From Pleurodeles waltl (lineage: Eukaryota > Chordata > Amphibia > Caudata > Salamandridae), in assembly GCF_031143425.1 (NCBI RefSeq), contig NW_027150001.1:62001-126000 (forward strand): a stretch of DNA of 64,000 bases. The letters run 5' to 3'. Below are positions 19,021 to 33,093 of the stretch, one piece after another (positions within the stretch are counted from its first letter, which is position 1; every line of letters starts with the position of its first letter). Position numbers and translations under genes: made by a program. Below the pieces are notes generated by a model. The model was not told where the DNA came from. It saw nothing but the letters and a program-made list of their open reading frames with translations, and did not search any database.

Positions 19021-20792
19021 AACTGAGATAGGTGGAGGCCGGATATGATATCATCACGCATGTGACACGCCTCCGCGAGCTCTGTTTCTGGGTTTTATCG
19101 GGGTGCCCTTTAGCAGGACACACCTTCGTGTCTCACCTGGCAGCCAGGGCCCGAGGGCCCAACCTCACACTCTTTAACCCTAATCCCCGCTTTACACCAA
19201 CCAGGAACCGCAGCCCTCGGCTCCGCTGCCTTTCCAGTGCTCGTCTCTCGCTCCTCCTCAGAGGCTCGTGCCGGCTGCAGGGAACCCAAACTGCGCGCCA
19301 CGGCACCCTGCTGCGCCCCCACAGCCACCCAGGGCCGCTGTCCTCGCACTTGCTCAGCAGGGTCCATTATCAATTACCCCGGCCTCTGGAGTGCAGGCCG
19401 GGGGCGCTACGTCTGGCGCCTTCTAGGTGCTGCACTTGCTGCCTCTTAGCGACACACCGGAGAGCAGGATGCATTTAAGCATGCAATCTTCCATTCCGCT
19501 AAAGTCAACCATGCAAGTGCTTAGAAAAAATATATCACCGCTCTCAACAGGCACGGACCACCTTCTCTGAGAGCTACCGCTCCCAGCCGCAGCAGAAGAT
19601 AAACACCAAATACCCTGGCAGAAATCGCCAGCCGCACATGGGCCGGATTGCAGGCTACCCCACCGCATCTTCCTGCTGAGTTGGCCTCTAAGAGAAGTGG
19701 GCGCTTGCTGCAGCGTGGACTTTCCCCTTTCAGCAGGGGTCATCCAGTGAGGTCCATGGTCAGCCAGGCGATCTACCTGGCACGGTAGCTCAAAGCTGGC
19801 TTCTCTTGCTTTTAAAAGTGAAAAAAGCCCGACATTCCTCCGGCGAGTGGAACCCACCCCTGAACATGAGCCTGGAGTCAAACTTTGCCCATGTGAACAA
19901 GTGACACACCCATTTACAGCACACTGTTTTCACACAGATAAGTATATGTGCATACATTTTTTAATTCCAGATCTTTTATTAGAAATAAAACAAAGAACAG
20001 AGACGAATAGCTTCAGTTGTTACCCTATATGCCAGATTTCTTTCGATGCATGAACCAATCAGCTGTTTCCCAGTCTACGAAGGTATTACAGGTACGGATG
20101 GCATTTTGTGCCATTATGAGACCCGATGTTAATTCTACATTGATTGAACCTATATTTATGAGGCTGCATACGAAGTTATATTTTGAGAGGCTACTTATTT
20201 ACCAAGTGTTCTCCTTACTTCACTGGTTCACAAGATGCACACAAAATAAGATGACATTACATACTGTGTTCCAGTATCTGCTCAGTATCCACAGAGCATT
20301 GTGCACCTTATATTTAATGTTTTATTATGGAGTTTTGGTCTGTTTGAACATTAATACAAATACACACTTTTAACAAATGGGTTCTGTGGTTGTATAAAGT
20401 TTAGGTTAAGAATGTTTCAGAGTGAGCCTGGTGTAAAGTAATAAATTATAGAATTGTTTTCCTTGGCACTTTTTTTTTTTAACACAAAAACAAAAAGTTT
20501 TTAATGAATGATTTTTGTGGAATCAACTTCATAACGCCTCTTTGTTCTACCCAGGGTCCTTGGTGTTAAGGTCCAGTTCTGGATTACAGTGCCTCCCACC
20601 TGCTGTGAAGCAGTCACTTTAATTCTTCTGTTGAGCCAACTTTCTCAAGTTTGTGAAACACAGTCACTATAAATACTACCGCCCTGTTCTTTATTTGTAA
20701 AAAAAATGTTTTCAGTTTATTAACACTTCCCTGGAAATGGTGCTGGAGCGTGGACAGCAGTGATTCCCAAACTGTGCGCTGTGGCACCCCGA

Positions 20793-21797
20793 AAGTTCCT
20801 TGAGAAAAGGAGAGCCAAAAAGCAGTCCCTCAGCCAAAGGACCTGATTCAGACGAGGCCAAATCTGTCAGTTTGGGATCCATCTTGATTAAAAATGGAGC
20901 GCCGCCACTCACTAGAGATAGCTCACTTTGGGTTTTCCAGAAAGCACAAGGCTCTCTGGGCCCAACCAACCAGAACTTCAGGGTTAACAGGGATACCTGA
21001 TGCCTTAGCCTAAAAACCCAGCTCCAAGATCTTAGTAGGAGGGCCTGAGACATCCAGGAGTTTGTCCTGACAGCCTCACCAGGCACGATCAATGCCCTTT
21101 TTAAGGTCTTTGGAGAAATTCTTAAGATAGGTTACCAGGGTGGGATCTATCTCCGTAGTCTCAGTAACCTTTGAGGGAAAATCATGTCTAGGACATTCAG
21201 ATCTCAGCCGAGACCTGACATCTTTGTCGAAACAATGCCGAATGTGTGCTTGAACGTATTCGGCTACCTCCGAAGGCGGAGCCCAGGAGTAAGATCTAGG
21301 GCGGACAGTATCTTCGGGTTCGAAAGTGAGTACTTTCAGAGGCTGAGAAGCCACTTGAGTGTGCCGTGATTTGGCTTTTCATTTACAGGGAGGAGAATCA
21401 GTGTCCTTATCCGGATTGTTAGAGGAAGACGAGGAATCTGAATCCTCCTTACTCTCAGCTCTTAGATGAAGAGACTATGAGGATGAGAAACAGTTCGCCC
21501 TAGTCAAGGATTCTACAATTTGTTCAAATCAGCTTGGTGAGGGTTTGCAACAGAACTTGAGCCGGAAGGGTCTTGCGAAAACGGCAGCTCTTCCTGGCTG
21601 CTGCAATGTGGGACCCAGCCCTGCTGATCAGTGAAACCCAATAAGAGATGCTTAATCGTCTGGGTAGCTTTATCTAAGGCCACATTGACTGTGTGCCGAA
21701 CACCAGCATCGAGGGCATAGACAAGGTCTCGCTCAAATGACCCCACGGAGTCATCATAAAAGGTAACTTCCCCAGATTCTCCTTCATAACCATCCAT
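20793..21797 (-). pseudogene. DIRS-type gag remnant, unit 4
   Basis: B-type copy, with Gly before LLFG. Confidence 0.68.
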
Positions 21798-21806
21798 GCT
21801 GTAGAG

Positions 21807-22032
21807 CAGTGGTTCCCAACCTGTGGTCCGGGGACCCCTAGGAGTCCGCAAAGCCTCCTCTGGGGGCCGTGATTACTTAGAAAATCAAATAATAGTAACA
21901 GATTAGGTCCCCAGCTTTCAGTAATGACTCAGTGGGGGGTCCCCAGATTCCAATAATGGTTCATTGGGGGTCCCCAGGTTCCAGTAGTGATAAAGTGGGG
22001 GTTCACACAAGTCAAAAGGTTGGGAAGCACTG
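21807..22032. mobile_element. hAT-type MITE, unit 4
   Basis: Same insertion point and inverted repeats. Confidence 0.88.
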
Positions 22033-22329
22033 CTGTAGAGTGTCAGGTCAGAAAAGTGGGAATTTGAAAGGGGCAGAGGAAACTGCCAATAGGAACTTCA
22101 AATAAAGTGGGAAGTAAAGCTGACAAACTTCAAAGCAGGCTAATATGCTCAGGGAGGGCCACAAGCCAGTAGTAAAGTGTGGGGGGAGGCCTGCTTAGAA
22201 TAGAATAAATTCCACTAATAAAGTGGCATTTGAGAACGGCAAAGTAGGTAGGGACGTGCGCAGGGGTGGGCTGCTTTAGAGTATTTCCATTGAAGTAAAG
22301 AGACATAGACAGGCAGGCGACTGTAAGCG

Positions 22330-22516
22330 GAGACAGGTGCATATATGTAACCAGAGTCCTATCCAGAGAGTCAGATGCATATATGTGCACAGAGGAAAGT
22401 TTGGACAGACAAATGTATGTACCCAGAGGCAGGTCCAAAGAGACAGATACATGTATATACCCTGAGACAGGCTGAGCGAGAGAGATGCATGTTTGTAGCT
22501 AGAGGCAGGTCTAGGG
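22330..22516 (+). repeat. ~36-40-bp minisatellite, unit 4
   Basis: Same length and monomer order as in unit 1. Confidence 0.68.
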
Positions 22517-22669
22517 AAAGTGGTCCATGAGACTGGAGCAGAGCAAGAGGTAGAGAAAGGGAGAGGATCATGACTGAAGTCAGAGGTCTTAAAAAGAAAT
22601 GACTTCTACTGACAACACTCCCTGGTGCATCACAGAAAAGAGATATATTGCCCAAGCCTAGCTAAAGGA

Positions 22670-22742
22670 GCAGGGTTATCTCACTTGGTAGTGCACGAGC
22701 CTTTTAATATCAGGGTCACGGGTTCGAGCCCCCAGTTAAGCA
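22670..22742 (+). pseudogene. tRNA-Lys-like pseudogene, unit 4
   Basis: Same decayed structure as at 4241-4313. Confidence 0.86.
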
Positions 22743-22973
22743 ATTAGTATTTTTTTGTTTAAGGTTTATTCCAATTTTTTTTACAGACTTCCTGCTTTTC
22801 ACCAATACTACTCAGGCTTTGAAAACACAACTCCTGCAGTTTGCCTCACAATCTCTCCCATCATATTCCACAGCGCTTTCCACTCACGAAAGGTGCCTCA
22901 AAGCCGGGTTTAGCCCTGCCTCCTCTAAACACATCCAGAAACCTGTACTTTAATCCCCAAAAATTCTAGCTAT

Positions 22974-23113
22974 TGCGTCACGAATTTTCAATTCTATTAA
23001 GGACACGGAGGCGCGGATTGTCACAGCAGCCAATCAATGTTAAAAACTACATATCCCAACATTCCCAGTAGTCCATAACATGCCCAATCCCAGGCCTGCT
23101 CTCCATATAAATA
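22974..23113 (+). promoter_or_regulatory. Candidate promoter module, unit 4
   Basis: All four motifs retained. Confidence 0.43.
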
Positions 23114-23409
23114 TCTCTGCCTCCTTAGTCCTTCATCTTTCTTTGCAATAACCAAACAAAATAACCTGCACTCTAAGAATTGAAATCTTCCAACTCCAAC
23201 GAAGAAAACAAATTGAAGCCACCAACCGAACCCTGGTGCACGTTCCATGCCGGTATCGTCTCTCCTAGTACTCATGCGCCCTTATTATCCGATCCTGTTA
23301 ATGAAAGGAAACAGTGCTAATAATCTGCTATTGACTATTAAGAAAAAATATGGATGGCTATCTCAATAATACATATAAAATCATCATATATGAATTGTGC
23401 TGTAACTTT

Positions 23410-24145
23410 CTGCATTATGCCAGCGTGCCCTATGCCAGTCTGTGCTTGTGATAGGTCCCATCTGTCCTTTAGGTCTCTACTTTGTGTCAGTCAGCCCTAT
23501 GCCAGTCTGCACCTGTGATCCTTCTACAGCTCCATGCTTCAAATCTTTGCACAGTGCCAGTCTACCTTGTGCCAGTCCCGACGTTCATACTTCACATCAG
23601 TGCTGTAGCTATGCCCTATGCCAGTCTGCACCTGTGAGGCTTATTAAACACCATATTGCAGCTGCCTACATTGTGCCAATCTGTCACGTGCCAGTCTGTA
23701 GCTGTGATGCTTCATATCAGTGCTGTAGGTCTTTGCATTGTGCCAGTCTGCCTTGTGCCAGTCTGCACATGTGATGCTTCACATCAGTGCTGTAGCTCTG
23801 CATGGCAGCAGTCTACTATGCTCCAGCCATTCCTGTGATACTTCACATCAGTGCTGTAGCTCTCTGCATTGCACCAGTCTGCCCTGTGTCAGTCTGTATC
23901 TTGACACTTCACATCAGTGCTGTAGCTCTCTGCATTGCACGAGCCTGTCCTGTGCCAGTCTGCACCTGTGATCCTTCCACACCTCCAGGGTACAGGGCTT
24001 TGCATTGCACCAGTCTGTTCTGCACCAGCCTGTACCTGAGGTGCTTCTTGATTACAGTGGTGTAGCTGTCTGCACTGTGCCAGTCTGTTCCTGTGATGCT
24101 TCTGCGCAGCTTTGGTGCAGCTGTTTGCACTGCGCCAGTGTGGCC
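23410..24145 (+). repeat. ~65-bp minisatellite, unit 4
   Basis: Same length and monomer order as in unit 1. Confidence 0.86.
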
Positions 24146-24666
24146 TTCTGAGACAGTCCCTGCCAGGGCCTCACAAGCGCCCTGTAGCTGTGCTATTGAG
24201 TTGTACGTTGACTGTGTTCAGCTGCTGTAGCTCACTGTAGGCCGGCTGTGAGGCGCTGCGGGCTCAGTCTGTCCTTCACAGTCTCTCTGTGGGAGTGTGT
24301 GTTTGTCATGTCCTTGAATCCAGCGAAAAAAGGAAGTATAAATGAGATGCAGAAAAGCCCCATTCTCTAGCTGCTGGACAGACACGCGTCCTTGAGCCTC
24401 CTGCAGAGGTGCAGAGCTGCCAGGGGTGCCAGGGGCTGGAGGCGGAGAGCGTCTGCTTTGGAATATTTCCATTGAAGTGAAGGGAGAGGGCGAACGGGGA
24501 GCGGAGAGGCGGCTTCCTAGCAGTGAGTGTGGAGTGTCAGCTTGGTCCATCCAGAGGCAGGCAGGGGGTGTGATGAGACTGAGGCAGAGCGAGAGGTAGA
24601 GACAGAGGGAGCTGCAGCACTGGAAGCGGAAGCTTTAAAATAGGACCGCAAGGGCCCTTTAATGTG

Positions 24667-24739
24667 GCCCGGCTAGCTCAGTCGGTAGAGCATGAGACTC
24701 TTAATCTCAGGGTCGTGGGTTCGAGCCCCACGTTGGGCG
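24667..24739 (+). tRNA. tRNA-Lys-CTT: tRNA-Lys(CTT), copy 5
   Basis: Intact copy with the short B-type 5' flank and a T7 terminator at 24748-24754. Confidence 0.98.
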
Positions 24740-25036
24740 CTGATACATTTTTTTGTGCTGTACTGTTTTTTAATCTTCGGGTTCGCACCTCCAACAGTGG
24801 TTTTATAAAAATTAACAGCGCCCTTTCGGGACTTCACTTTACAATTTCGTTATTTATGTCTGCACACGGGCGGGGACGAGAGCTCTTTATGTCTGCACAC
24901 GGGCGGGGACGAGAGCTCTCTTCATGTTCACACTTGTAGGGGGTCGCTGCTCCCCGTCCTCTAACTCCGCTGCTGCGCCGCACTCCCATGACCTGTGTGT
25001 AAATATGGAGAGTTTAAGTAAGCAAATACAATGTTG

Positions 25037-25146
25037 TGTCAGAAGTGGGATTTGAACCCACGCCTCCAATCGGAGACCAGAACACCCAGCTGAGGGGAAG
25101 AGACAGCTCTTGAGTCTGGCGCCTTAGACCGCTCGGCCATCCTGAC
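25037..25146 (-). tRNA. tRNA-Leu-CAA: tRNA-Leu(CAA) with intron, copy 5
   Basis: Intact gene body, proximal T5 terminator lost as in copies 2 and 4. Confidence 0.96.
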
Positions 25147-26918
25147 AACTGAGACAGGTGGAGGCCGGATATGATATCATCACGCATGTGACACGCCTCC
25201 GCGAGCTCTGTTTCTGGGTTTTATCGGGGTGCCCTTTAGCAGGACACACCTTCGTGTCTCACCTGGCAGCCAGGGCCCGAGGGCCCAACCTCACACTCTT
25301 TAACCCTAATCCCCGCTTTACACCAACCAGGAACCGCAGCCCTCGGCTCCGCTGCCTTTCCAGTGCTCGTCTCTCGCTCCTCCTCAGAGGCTCGTGCCGG
25401 CTGCAGGGAACCCAAACTGCGCGCCACGGCACCCTGCTGCGCCCCCACAGCCACCCAGGGCCGCTGTCCTCGCACTTGCTCAGCAGGGTCCATTATCAAT
25501 TACCCCGGCCTCTGGAGTGCAGGCCGGGGGCGCTACGTCTGGCGCCTTCTAGGTGCTGCACTTGCTGCCTCTTAGCGACACACCGGAGAGCAGGATGCAT
25601 TTAAGCATGCAATCTTCCATTCCGCTAAAGTCAACCATGCAAGTGCTTAGAAAAAATATATCACCGCTCTCAACAGGCACGGACCACCTTCTCTGAGAGC
25701 TACCGCTCCCAGCCGCAGCAGAAGATAAACACCAAATACCCTGGCAGAAATCGCCAGCCGCACATGGGCCGGATTGCAGGCTACCCCACCGCATCTTCCT
25801 GCTGAGTTGGCCTCTAAGAGAAGTGGGCGCTTGCTGCAGCGTGGACTTTCCCCTTTCAGCAGGGGTCATCCAGTGAGGTCCATGGTCAGCCAGGCGATCT
25901 ACCTGGCACGGTAGCTCAAAGCTGGCTTCTCTTGCTTTTAAAAGTGAAAAAAGCCCGACATTCCTCCGGCGAGTGGAACCCACCCCTGAACATGAGCCTG
26001 GAGTCAAACTTTGCCCATGTGAACAAGTGACACACCCATTTACAGCACACTGTTTTCACACAGATAAGTATATGTGCATACATTTTTTAATTCCAGATCT
26101 TTTATTAGAAATAAAACAAAGAACAGAGACGAATAGCTTCAGTTGTTACCCTATATGCCAGATTTCTTTCGATGCATGAACCAATCAGCTGTTTCCCAGT
26201 CTACGAAGGTATTACAGGTACGGATGGCATTTTGTGCCATTATGAGACCCGATGTTAATTCTACATTGATTGAACCTATATTTATGAGGCTGCATACGAA
26301 GTTATATTTTGAGAGGCTACTTATTTACCAAGTGTTCTCCTTACTTCACTGTTTCACAAGATGCACACAAAATAAGATGACATTACATACTGTGTTCCAG
26401 TATCTGCTCAGTATCCACAGAGCATTGTGCACCTTATATTTAATGTTTTATTATGGAGTTTTGGTCTGTTTGAACATTAATACAAATACACACTTTTAAC
26501 AAATGGGTTCTGTGGTTGTATAAAGTTTAGGTTAAGAATGTTTCAGAGTGAGCCTGGTGTAAAGTAATAAATTATAGAATTGTTTTCCTTGGCACTTTTT
26601 TTTTTTAACACAAAAACAAAAAGTTTTTAATGAATGATTTTTGTGGAATCAACTTCATAACGCCTCTTTGTTCTACCCAGGGTCCTTGGTGTTAAGGTCC
26701 AGTTCTGGATTACAGTGCCTCCCACCTGCTGTGAAGCAGTCACTTTAATTCTTCTGTTGAGCCAACTTTCTCAAGTTTGTGAAACACAGTCACTATAAAT
26801 ACTACCGCCCTGTTCTTTATTTGTAAAAAAAATGTTTTCAGTTTATTAACACTTCCCTGGAAATGGTGCTGGAGCGTGGACAGCAGTGATTCCCAAACTG
26901 TGCGCTGTGGCACCCCGA

Positions 26919-27923
26919 AAGTTCCTTGAGAAAAGGAGAGCCAAAAAGCAGTCCCTCAGCCAAAGGACCTGATTCAGACGAGGCCAAATCTGTCAGTTTG
27001 GGATCCATCTTGATTAAAAATGGAGCGCCGCCACTCACTAGAGATAGCTCACTTTGGGTTTTCCAGAAAGCACAAGGCTCTCTGGGCCCAACCAACCAGA
27101 ACTTCAGGGTTAACAGGGATACCTGATGCCTTAGCCTAAAAACCCAGCTCCAAGATCTTAGTAGGAGGGCCTGAGACATCCAGGAGTTTGTCCTGACAGC
27201 CTCACCAGGCACGATCAATGCCCTTTTTAAGGTCTTTGGAGAAATTCTTAAGATAGGTTACCAGGGTGGGATCTATCTCCGTAGTCTCAGTAACCTTTGA
27301 GGGAAAATCATGTCTAGGACATTCAGATCTCAGCCGAGACCTGACATCTTTGTCGAAACAATGCCGAATGTGTGCTTGAACGTATTCGGCTACCTCCGAA
27401 GGCGGAGCCCAGGAGTAAGATCTAGGGCGGACAGTATCTTCGGGTTCGAAAGTGAGTACTTTCAGAGGCTGAGAAGCCACTTGAGTGTGCCGTGATTTGG
27501 CTTTTCATTTACAGGGAGGAGAATCAGTGTCCTTATCCGGATTGTTAGAGGAAGACGAGGAATCTGAATCCTCCTTACTCTCAGCTCTTAGATGAAGAGA
27601 CTATGAGGATGAGAAACAGTTCGCCCTAGTCAAGGATTCTACAATTTGTTCAAATCAGCTTGGTGAGGGTTTGCAACAGAACTTGAGCCGGAAGGGTCTT
27701 GCGAAAACGGCAGCTCTTCCTGGCTGCTGCAATGTGGGACCCAGCCCTGCTGATCAGTGAAACCCAATAAGAGATGCTTAATCGTCTGGGTAGCTTTATC
27801 TAAGGCCACATTGACTGTGTGCCGAACACCAGCATCGAGGGCATAGACAAGGTCTCGCTCAAATGACCCCACGGAGTCATCATAAAAGGTAACTTCCCCA
27901 GATTCTCCTTCATAACCATCCAT
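26919..27923 (-). pseudogene. DIRS-type gag remnant, unit 5
   Basis: B-type copy, as unit 4. Confidence 0.68.
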
Positions 27924-27932
27924 GCTGTAGAG

Positions 27933-28158
27933 CAGTGGTTCCCAACCTGTGGTCCGGGGACCCCTAGGAGTCCGCAAAGCCTCCTCTGGGGGCCGTGATT
28001 ACTTAGAAAATCAAATAATAGTAACAGATTAGGTCCCCAGCTTTCAGTAATGACTCAGTGGGGGGTCCCCAGATTCCAATAATGGTTCATTGGGGGTCCC
28101 CAGGTTCCAGTAGTGATAAAGTGGGGGTTCACACAAGTCAAAAGGTTGGGAAGCACTG
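27933..28158. mobile_element. hAT-type MITE, unit 5
   Basis: Same insertion point and inverted repeats. Confidence 0.88.
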
Positions 28159-28455
28159 CTGTAGAGTGTCAGGTCAGAAAAGTGGGAATTTGAAAGGGGC
28201 AGAGGAAACTGCCAATAGGAACTTCAAATAAAGTGGGAAGTAAAGCTGACAAACTTCAAAGCAGGCTAATATGCTCAGGGAGGGCCACAAGCCAGTAGTA
28301 AAGTGTGGGGGGAGGCCTGCTTAGAATAGAATAAATTCCACTAATAAAGTGGCATTTGAGAACGGCAAAGTAGGTAGGGACGTGCGCAGGGGTGGGCTGC
28401 TTTAGAGTATTTCCATTGAAGTAAAGAGACATAGACAGGCAGGCGACTGTAAGCG

Positions 28456-28642
28456 GAGACAGGTGCATATATGTAACCAGAGTCCTATCCAGAGAGTCAG
28501 ATGCATATATGTGCACAGAGGAAAGTTTGGACAGACAAATGTATGTACCCAGAGGCAGGTCCAAAGAGACAGATACATGTATATACCCTGAGACAGGCTG
28601 AGCGAGAGAGATGCATGTTTGTAGCTAGAGGCAGGTCTAGGG
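28456..28642 (+). repeat. ~36-40-bp minisatellite, unit 5
   Basis: Same length and monomer order as in unit 1. Confidence 0.68.
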
Positions 28643-28795
28643 AAAGTGGTCCATGAGACTGGAGCAGAGCAAGAGGTAGAGAAAGGGAGAGGATCATGAC
28701 TGAAGTCAGAGGTCTTAAAAAGAAATGACTTCTACTGACAACACTCCCTGGTGCATCACAGAAAAGAGATATATTGCCCAAGCCTAGCTAAAGGA

Positions 28796-28868
28796 GCAGG
28801 GTTATCTCACTTGGTAGTGCACGAGCCTTTTAATATCAGGGTCACGGGTTCGAGCCCCCAGTTAAGCA
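28796..28868 (+). pseudogene. tRNA-Lys-like pseudogene, unit 5
   Basis: Same decayed structure as at 4241-4313. Confidence 0.86.
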
Positions 28869-29099
28869 ATTAGTATTTTTTTGTTTAAGGTTTATTCCAA
28901 TTTTTTTTACAGACTTCCTGCTTTTCACCAATACTACTCAGGCTTTGAAAACACAACTCCTGCAGTTTGCCTCACAATCTCTCCCATCATATTCCACAGC
29001 GCTTTCCACTCACGAAAGGTGCCTCAAAGCCGGGTTTAGCCCTGCCTCCTCTAAACACATCCAGAAACCTGTACTTTAATCCCCAAAAATTCTAGCTAT

Positions 29100-29239
29100 T
29101 GCGTCACGAATTTTCAATTCTATTAAGGACACGGAGGCGCGGATTGTCACAGCAGCCAATCAATGTTAAAAACTACATATCCCAACATTCCCAGTAGTCC
29201 ATAACATGCCCAATCCCAGGCCTGCTCTCCATATAAATA
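29100..29239 (+). promoter_or_regulatory. Candidate promoter module, unit 5
   Basis: All four motifs retained. Confidence 0.43.
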
Positions 29240-29535
29240 TCTCTGCCTCCTTAGTCCTTCATCTTTCTTTGCAATAACCAAACAAAATAACCTGCACTCT
29301 AAGAATTGAAATCTTCCAACTCCAACGAAGAAAACAAATTGAAGCCACCAACCGAACCCTGGTGCACGTTCCATGCCGGTATCGTCTCTCCTAGTACTCA
29401 TGCGCCCTTATTATCCGATCCTGTTAATGAAAGGAAACAGTGCTAATAATCTGCTATTGACTATTAAGAAAAAATATGGATGGCTATCTCAATAATACAT
29501 ATAAAATCATCATATATGAATTGTGCTGTAACTTT

Positions 29536-30271
29536 CTGCATTATGCCAGCGTGCCCTATGCCAGTCTGTGCTTGTGATAGGTCCCATCTGTCCTTTAGGT
29601 CTCTACTTTGTGTCAGTCAGCCCTATGCCAGTCTGCACCTGTGATCCTTCTACAGCTCCATGCTTCAAATCTTTGCACAGTGCCAGTCTACCTTGTGCCA
29701 GTCCCGACGTTCATACTTCACATCAGTGCTGTAGCTATGCCCTATGCCAGTCTGCACCTGTGAGGCTTATTAAACACCATATTGCAGCTGCCTACATTGT
29801 GCCAATCTGTCACGTGCCAGTCTGTAGCTGTGATGCTTCATATCAGTGCTGTAGGTCTTTGCATTGTGCCAGTCTGCCTTGTGCCAGTCTGCACATGTGA
29901 TGCTTCACATCAGTGCTGTAGCTCTGCATGGCAGCAGTCTACTATGCTCCAGCCATTCCTGTGATACTTCACATCAGTGCTGTAGCTCTCTGCATTGCAC
30001 CAGTCTGCCCTGTGTCAGTCTGTATCTTGACACTTCACATCAGTGCTGTAGCTCTCTGCATTGCACGAGCCTGTCCTGTGCCAGTCTGCACCTGTGATCC
30101 TTCCACACCTCCAGGGTACAGGGCTTTGCATTGCACCAGTCTGTTCTGCACCAGCCTGTACCTGAGGTGCTTCTTGATTACAGTGGTGTAGCTGTCTGCA
30201 CTGTGCCAGTCTGTTCCTGTGATGCTTCTGCGCAGCTTTGGTGCAGCTGTTTGCACTGCGCCAGTGTGGCC
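29536..30271 (+). repeat. ~65-bp minisatellite, unit 5
   Basis: Same length and monomer order as in unit 1. Confidence 0.86.
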
Positions 30272-30840
30272 TTCTGAGACAGTCCCTGCCAGGGCCTCAC
30301 AAGCGCCCTGTAGCTGTGCTATTGAGTTGTACGTTGACTGTGTTCAGCTGCTGTAGCTCACTGTAGGCCGGCTGTGAGGCGCTGCGGGCTCAGTCTGTCC
30401 TTCACAGTCTCTCTGTGGGAGTGTGTGTTTGTCATGTCCTTGAATCCAGCGAAAAAAGGAAGTATAAATGAGATGCAGAAAAGCCCCATTCTCTAGCTGC
30501 TGGACAGACACGCGTCCTTGAGCCTCCTGCAGAGGTGCAGAGCTGCCAGGGGTGCCAGGGGCTGGAGGCGGAGAGCGTCTGCTTTGGAATATTTCCATTG
30601 AAGTGAAGGGAGAGGGCGAACGGGGAGCGGAGAGGCGGCTTCCTAGCAGTGAGTGTGGAGTGTCAGCTTGGTCCATCCAGAGGCAGGCAGGGGGGTGTGA
30701 TGAGACTGAGGCAGAGCGAGAGGTAGAGACAGAGGGAGCTGCAGCACTGGAAGCGGGAGCTTTAAAATACACAGTAGAATCGGCACACGTGTGTTTCTTC
30801 AGAGGAGTCACACAAAGGACCGCAAGGTTTGTGTTATGTG

Positions 30841-30913
30841 GCCCGGCTAGCTCAGTCGGTAGAGCATGAGACTCTTAATCTCAGGGTCGTGGGTTCGAGC
30901 CCCACGTTGGGCG
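30841..30913 (+). tRNA. tRNA-Lys-CTT: tRNA-Lys(CTT), copy 6
   Basis: Intact copy with the A-type flank and a T8 terminator at 30922-30929. Confidence 0.98.
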
Positions 30914-31211
30914 CTGATACATTTTTTTTGTGCTGTACTGTTTTTTTATCTTCGGGTTCGCACCTCCAACAGTGGTTTTATAAAAATTAACAGCGCCCTT
31001 TCGGGACTTCACTTTACAATTTCGTTATTTATGTCTGCACACGGGCGGGGACGAGAGCTCTTTATGTCTGCACACGGGCGGGGACGAGAGCTCTCTTCAT
31101 GTTCACACTTGTAGGGGGTCGCTGCTCCCCGTCCTCTAACTCCGCTGCTGCGCCGCACTCCCATGACCTGTGTGTAAATATGGAGAGTTTAAGTGAGCAA
31201 AAACAATGTTG

Positions 31212-31321
31212 TGTCAGAAGTGGGATTTGAACCCACGCCTCCAATCGGAGACCAGAACACCCAGCTGAGGGGAAGAGACAGCTCTTGAGTCTGGCGCCTT
31301 AGACCGCTCGGCCATCCTGAC
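31212..31321 (-). tRNA. tRNA-Leu-CAA: tRNA-Leu(CAA) with intron, copy 6
   Basis: Intact copy; T5 terminator at 31199-31203. Confidence 0.97.
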
Positions 31322-33093
31322 AACTGAGATAGGTGAAGGCCGGATATGATATCATCACGCATGTGACACGCCTCCGCGAGCTCTGTTTCTGGGTTTTATC
31401 GGGGTGCCCTTTAGCAGGACACACCTTCGTGTCTCACCTGGCAGCCAGGGCCCGAGGGCCCAACCTCACACTCTTTAACCCTAATCCCCGCTTTACACCA
31501 ACCAGGAACCGCAGCCCTCGCCTCCGCTGCCTTTCCAGTGCTCGTCTCTCGCTCCTCCTCAGAGGCTCGTGCCGGCTGCAGGGAACCCAAACTGCGCGCC
31601 ACGGCACCCTGCTGCGCCCCCACAGCCACCCAGGGCCGCTGTCCTCGCACTTGCTCAGCAGGGTCCATTATCAATTACCCCGGCCTCTGGAGTGCAGGCC
31701 GGGGGCGCTACGTCTGGCGCCTTCTAGGTGCTGCACTTGCTGCCTCTTAGCGACACACCGGAGAGCAGGATGCATTTAAGCATGCAATCTTCCATTCCGC
31801 TAAAGTCAACCATGCAAGTGCTTAGGAAAAATATATCACCGCTCTCAACAGGCACGGACCACCTTCTCTGAGAGCTACCGCTCCCAGCCGCAGCAGAAGA
31901 TAAACACCAAATACCCTGGCAGAAATCGCCAGCCGCACATGGGCCGGATTGCAGGCTACCCCACCGCATCTTCCTGCTGAGTTGGCCTCTAAGAGAAGTG
32001 GGCGCTTGCTGCAGCGTGGACTTTCCCCTTTCAGCAGGGGTCATCCAGTGAGGTCCATGGTCAGCCAGGCGATCTACCTGGCACGGTAGCTCAAAGCTGG
32101 CTTCTCTTGCTTTTAAAAGTGAAAAAAGCCCGACATTCCTCCGGCGAGTGGAACCCACCCCTGAACATGAGCCTGGAGTCAAACTTTGCCCATGTGAACA
32201 AGTGACACACCCATTTGCAGCACACTGTTTTCACACAGATAAGTATATGTGCATACATTTTTTAATTCCAGATCTTTTATTAGAAATAAAACAAAGAACA
32301 GAGACGAATAGCTTCAGTTGTTACCCTATATGCCAGATTTCTTTCGATGCATGAACCAATCAGCTGTTTCCCAGTCTACGAAGGTATTACAGGTACGGAT
32401 GGCATTTTGTGCCATTATGAGACCCGATGTTAATTCTACATTGATTGAACCTATATTTATGAGGCTGCATACGAAGTTATATTTTGAGAGGCTACTTATT
32501 TACCAAGTGTTCTCCTTACTTCACTGGTTCACAAGATGCACACAAAATAAGATGACATTACATACTGTGTTCCAGTATCTGCTCAGTATCCACAGAGCAT
32601 TGTGCACCTTATATTTAATGTTTTATTATGGAGTTTTGGTCTGTTTGAACATTAATACAAATACACATTTTTAACAAATGGGTTCTGTGGTTGTATAAAG
32701 TTTAGGTTAAGAATGTTTCAGAGTGAGCCTGGTGTAAAGTAATAAATTATAGAATTGTTTTCCTTGGCACTTTTTTTTTAGAACACAAAAACAAAAAGTT
32801 TTTAATGAATGATTTTTGTGGAATCAACTTCATAACGCCTCTTTGTTCTACCCAGGGTCCTTGGTGTTAAGGTCCAGTTCTGGATTACAGTGCCTCCCAC
32901 CTGCTGTGAAGCAGTCACTTTAATTCTTCTGTTGAGCCAACTTTCTCAAGTTTGTGAAACACAGTCACTATAAATACTACCGCCCTGTTCTTTATTTGTA
33001 AAAAAAATGTTTTCAGTTTATTAACACTTCCCTGGAAATGGTGCTGGAGCGTGGACAGCAGTGATTCCCAAACTGTGCGCTGTGGCACCCCGA

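Larger units (their letters stand above)
18541..24666 (+). repeat. Tandem array unit 4 (6126 bp)
   Basis: B-type unit followed by another B-type unit. It carries the B alleles at the Leu terminator, at the base change near 19914 and at the lengthened T-run near 20470. Confidence 0.97.
24667..30840 (+). repeat. Tandem array unit 5 (6174 bp)
   Basis: Third B-type unit. It has a private G-to-T change in the AT-rich block near 26352 and a private base in the junction after tRNA-Leu near 25155. It ends with a long A-type flank, so the switch from B to A lies within or at the end of this unit. Confidence 0.97.
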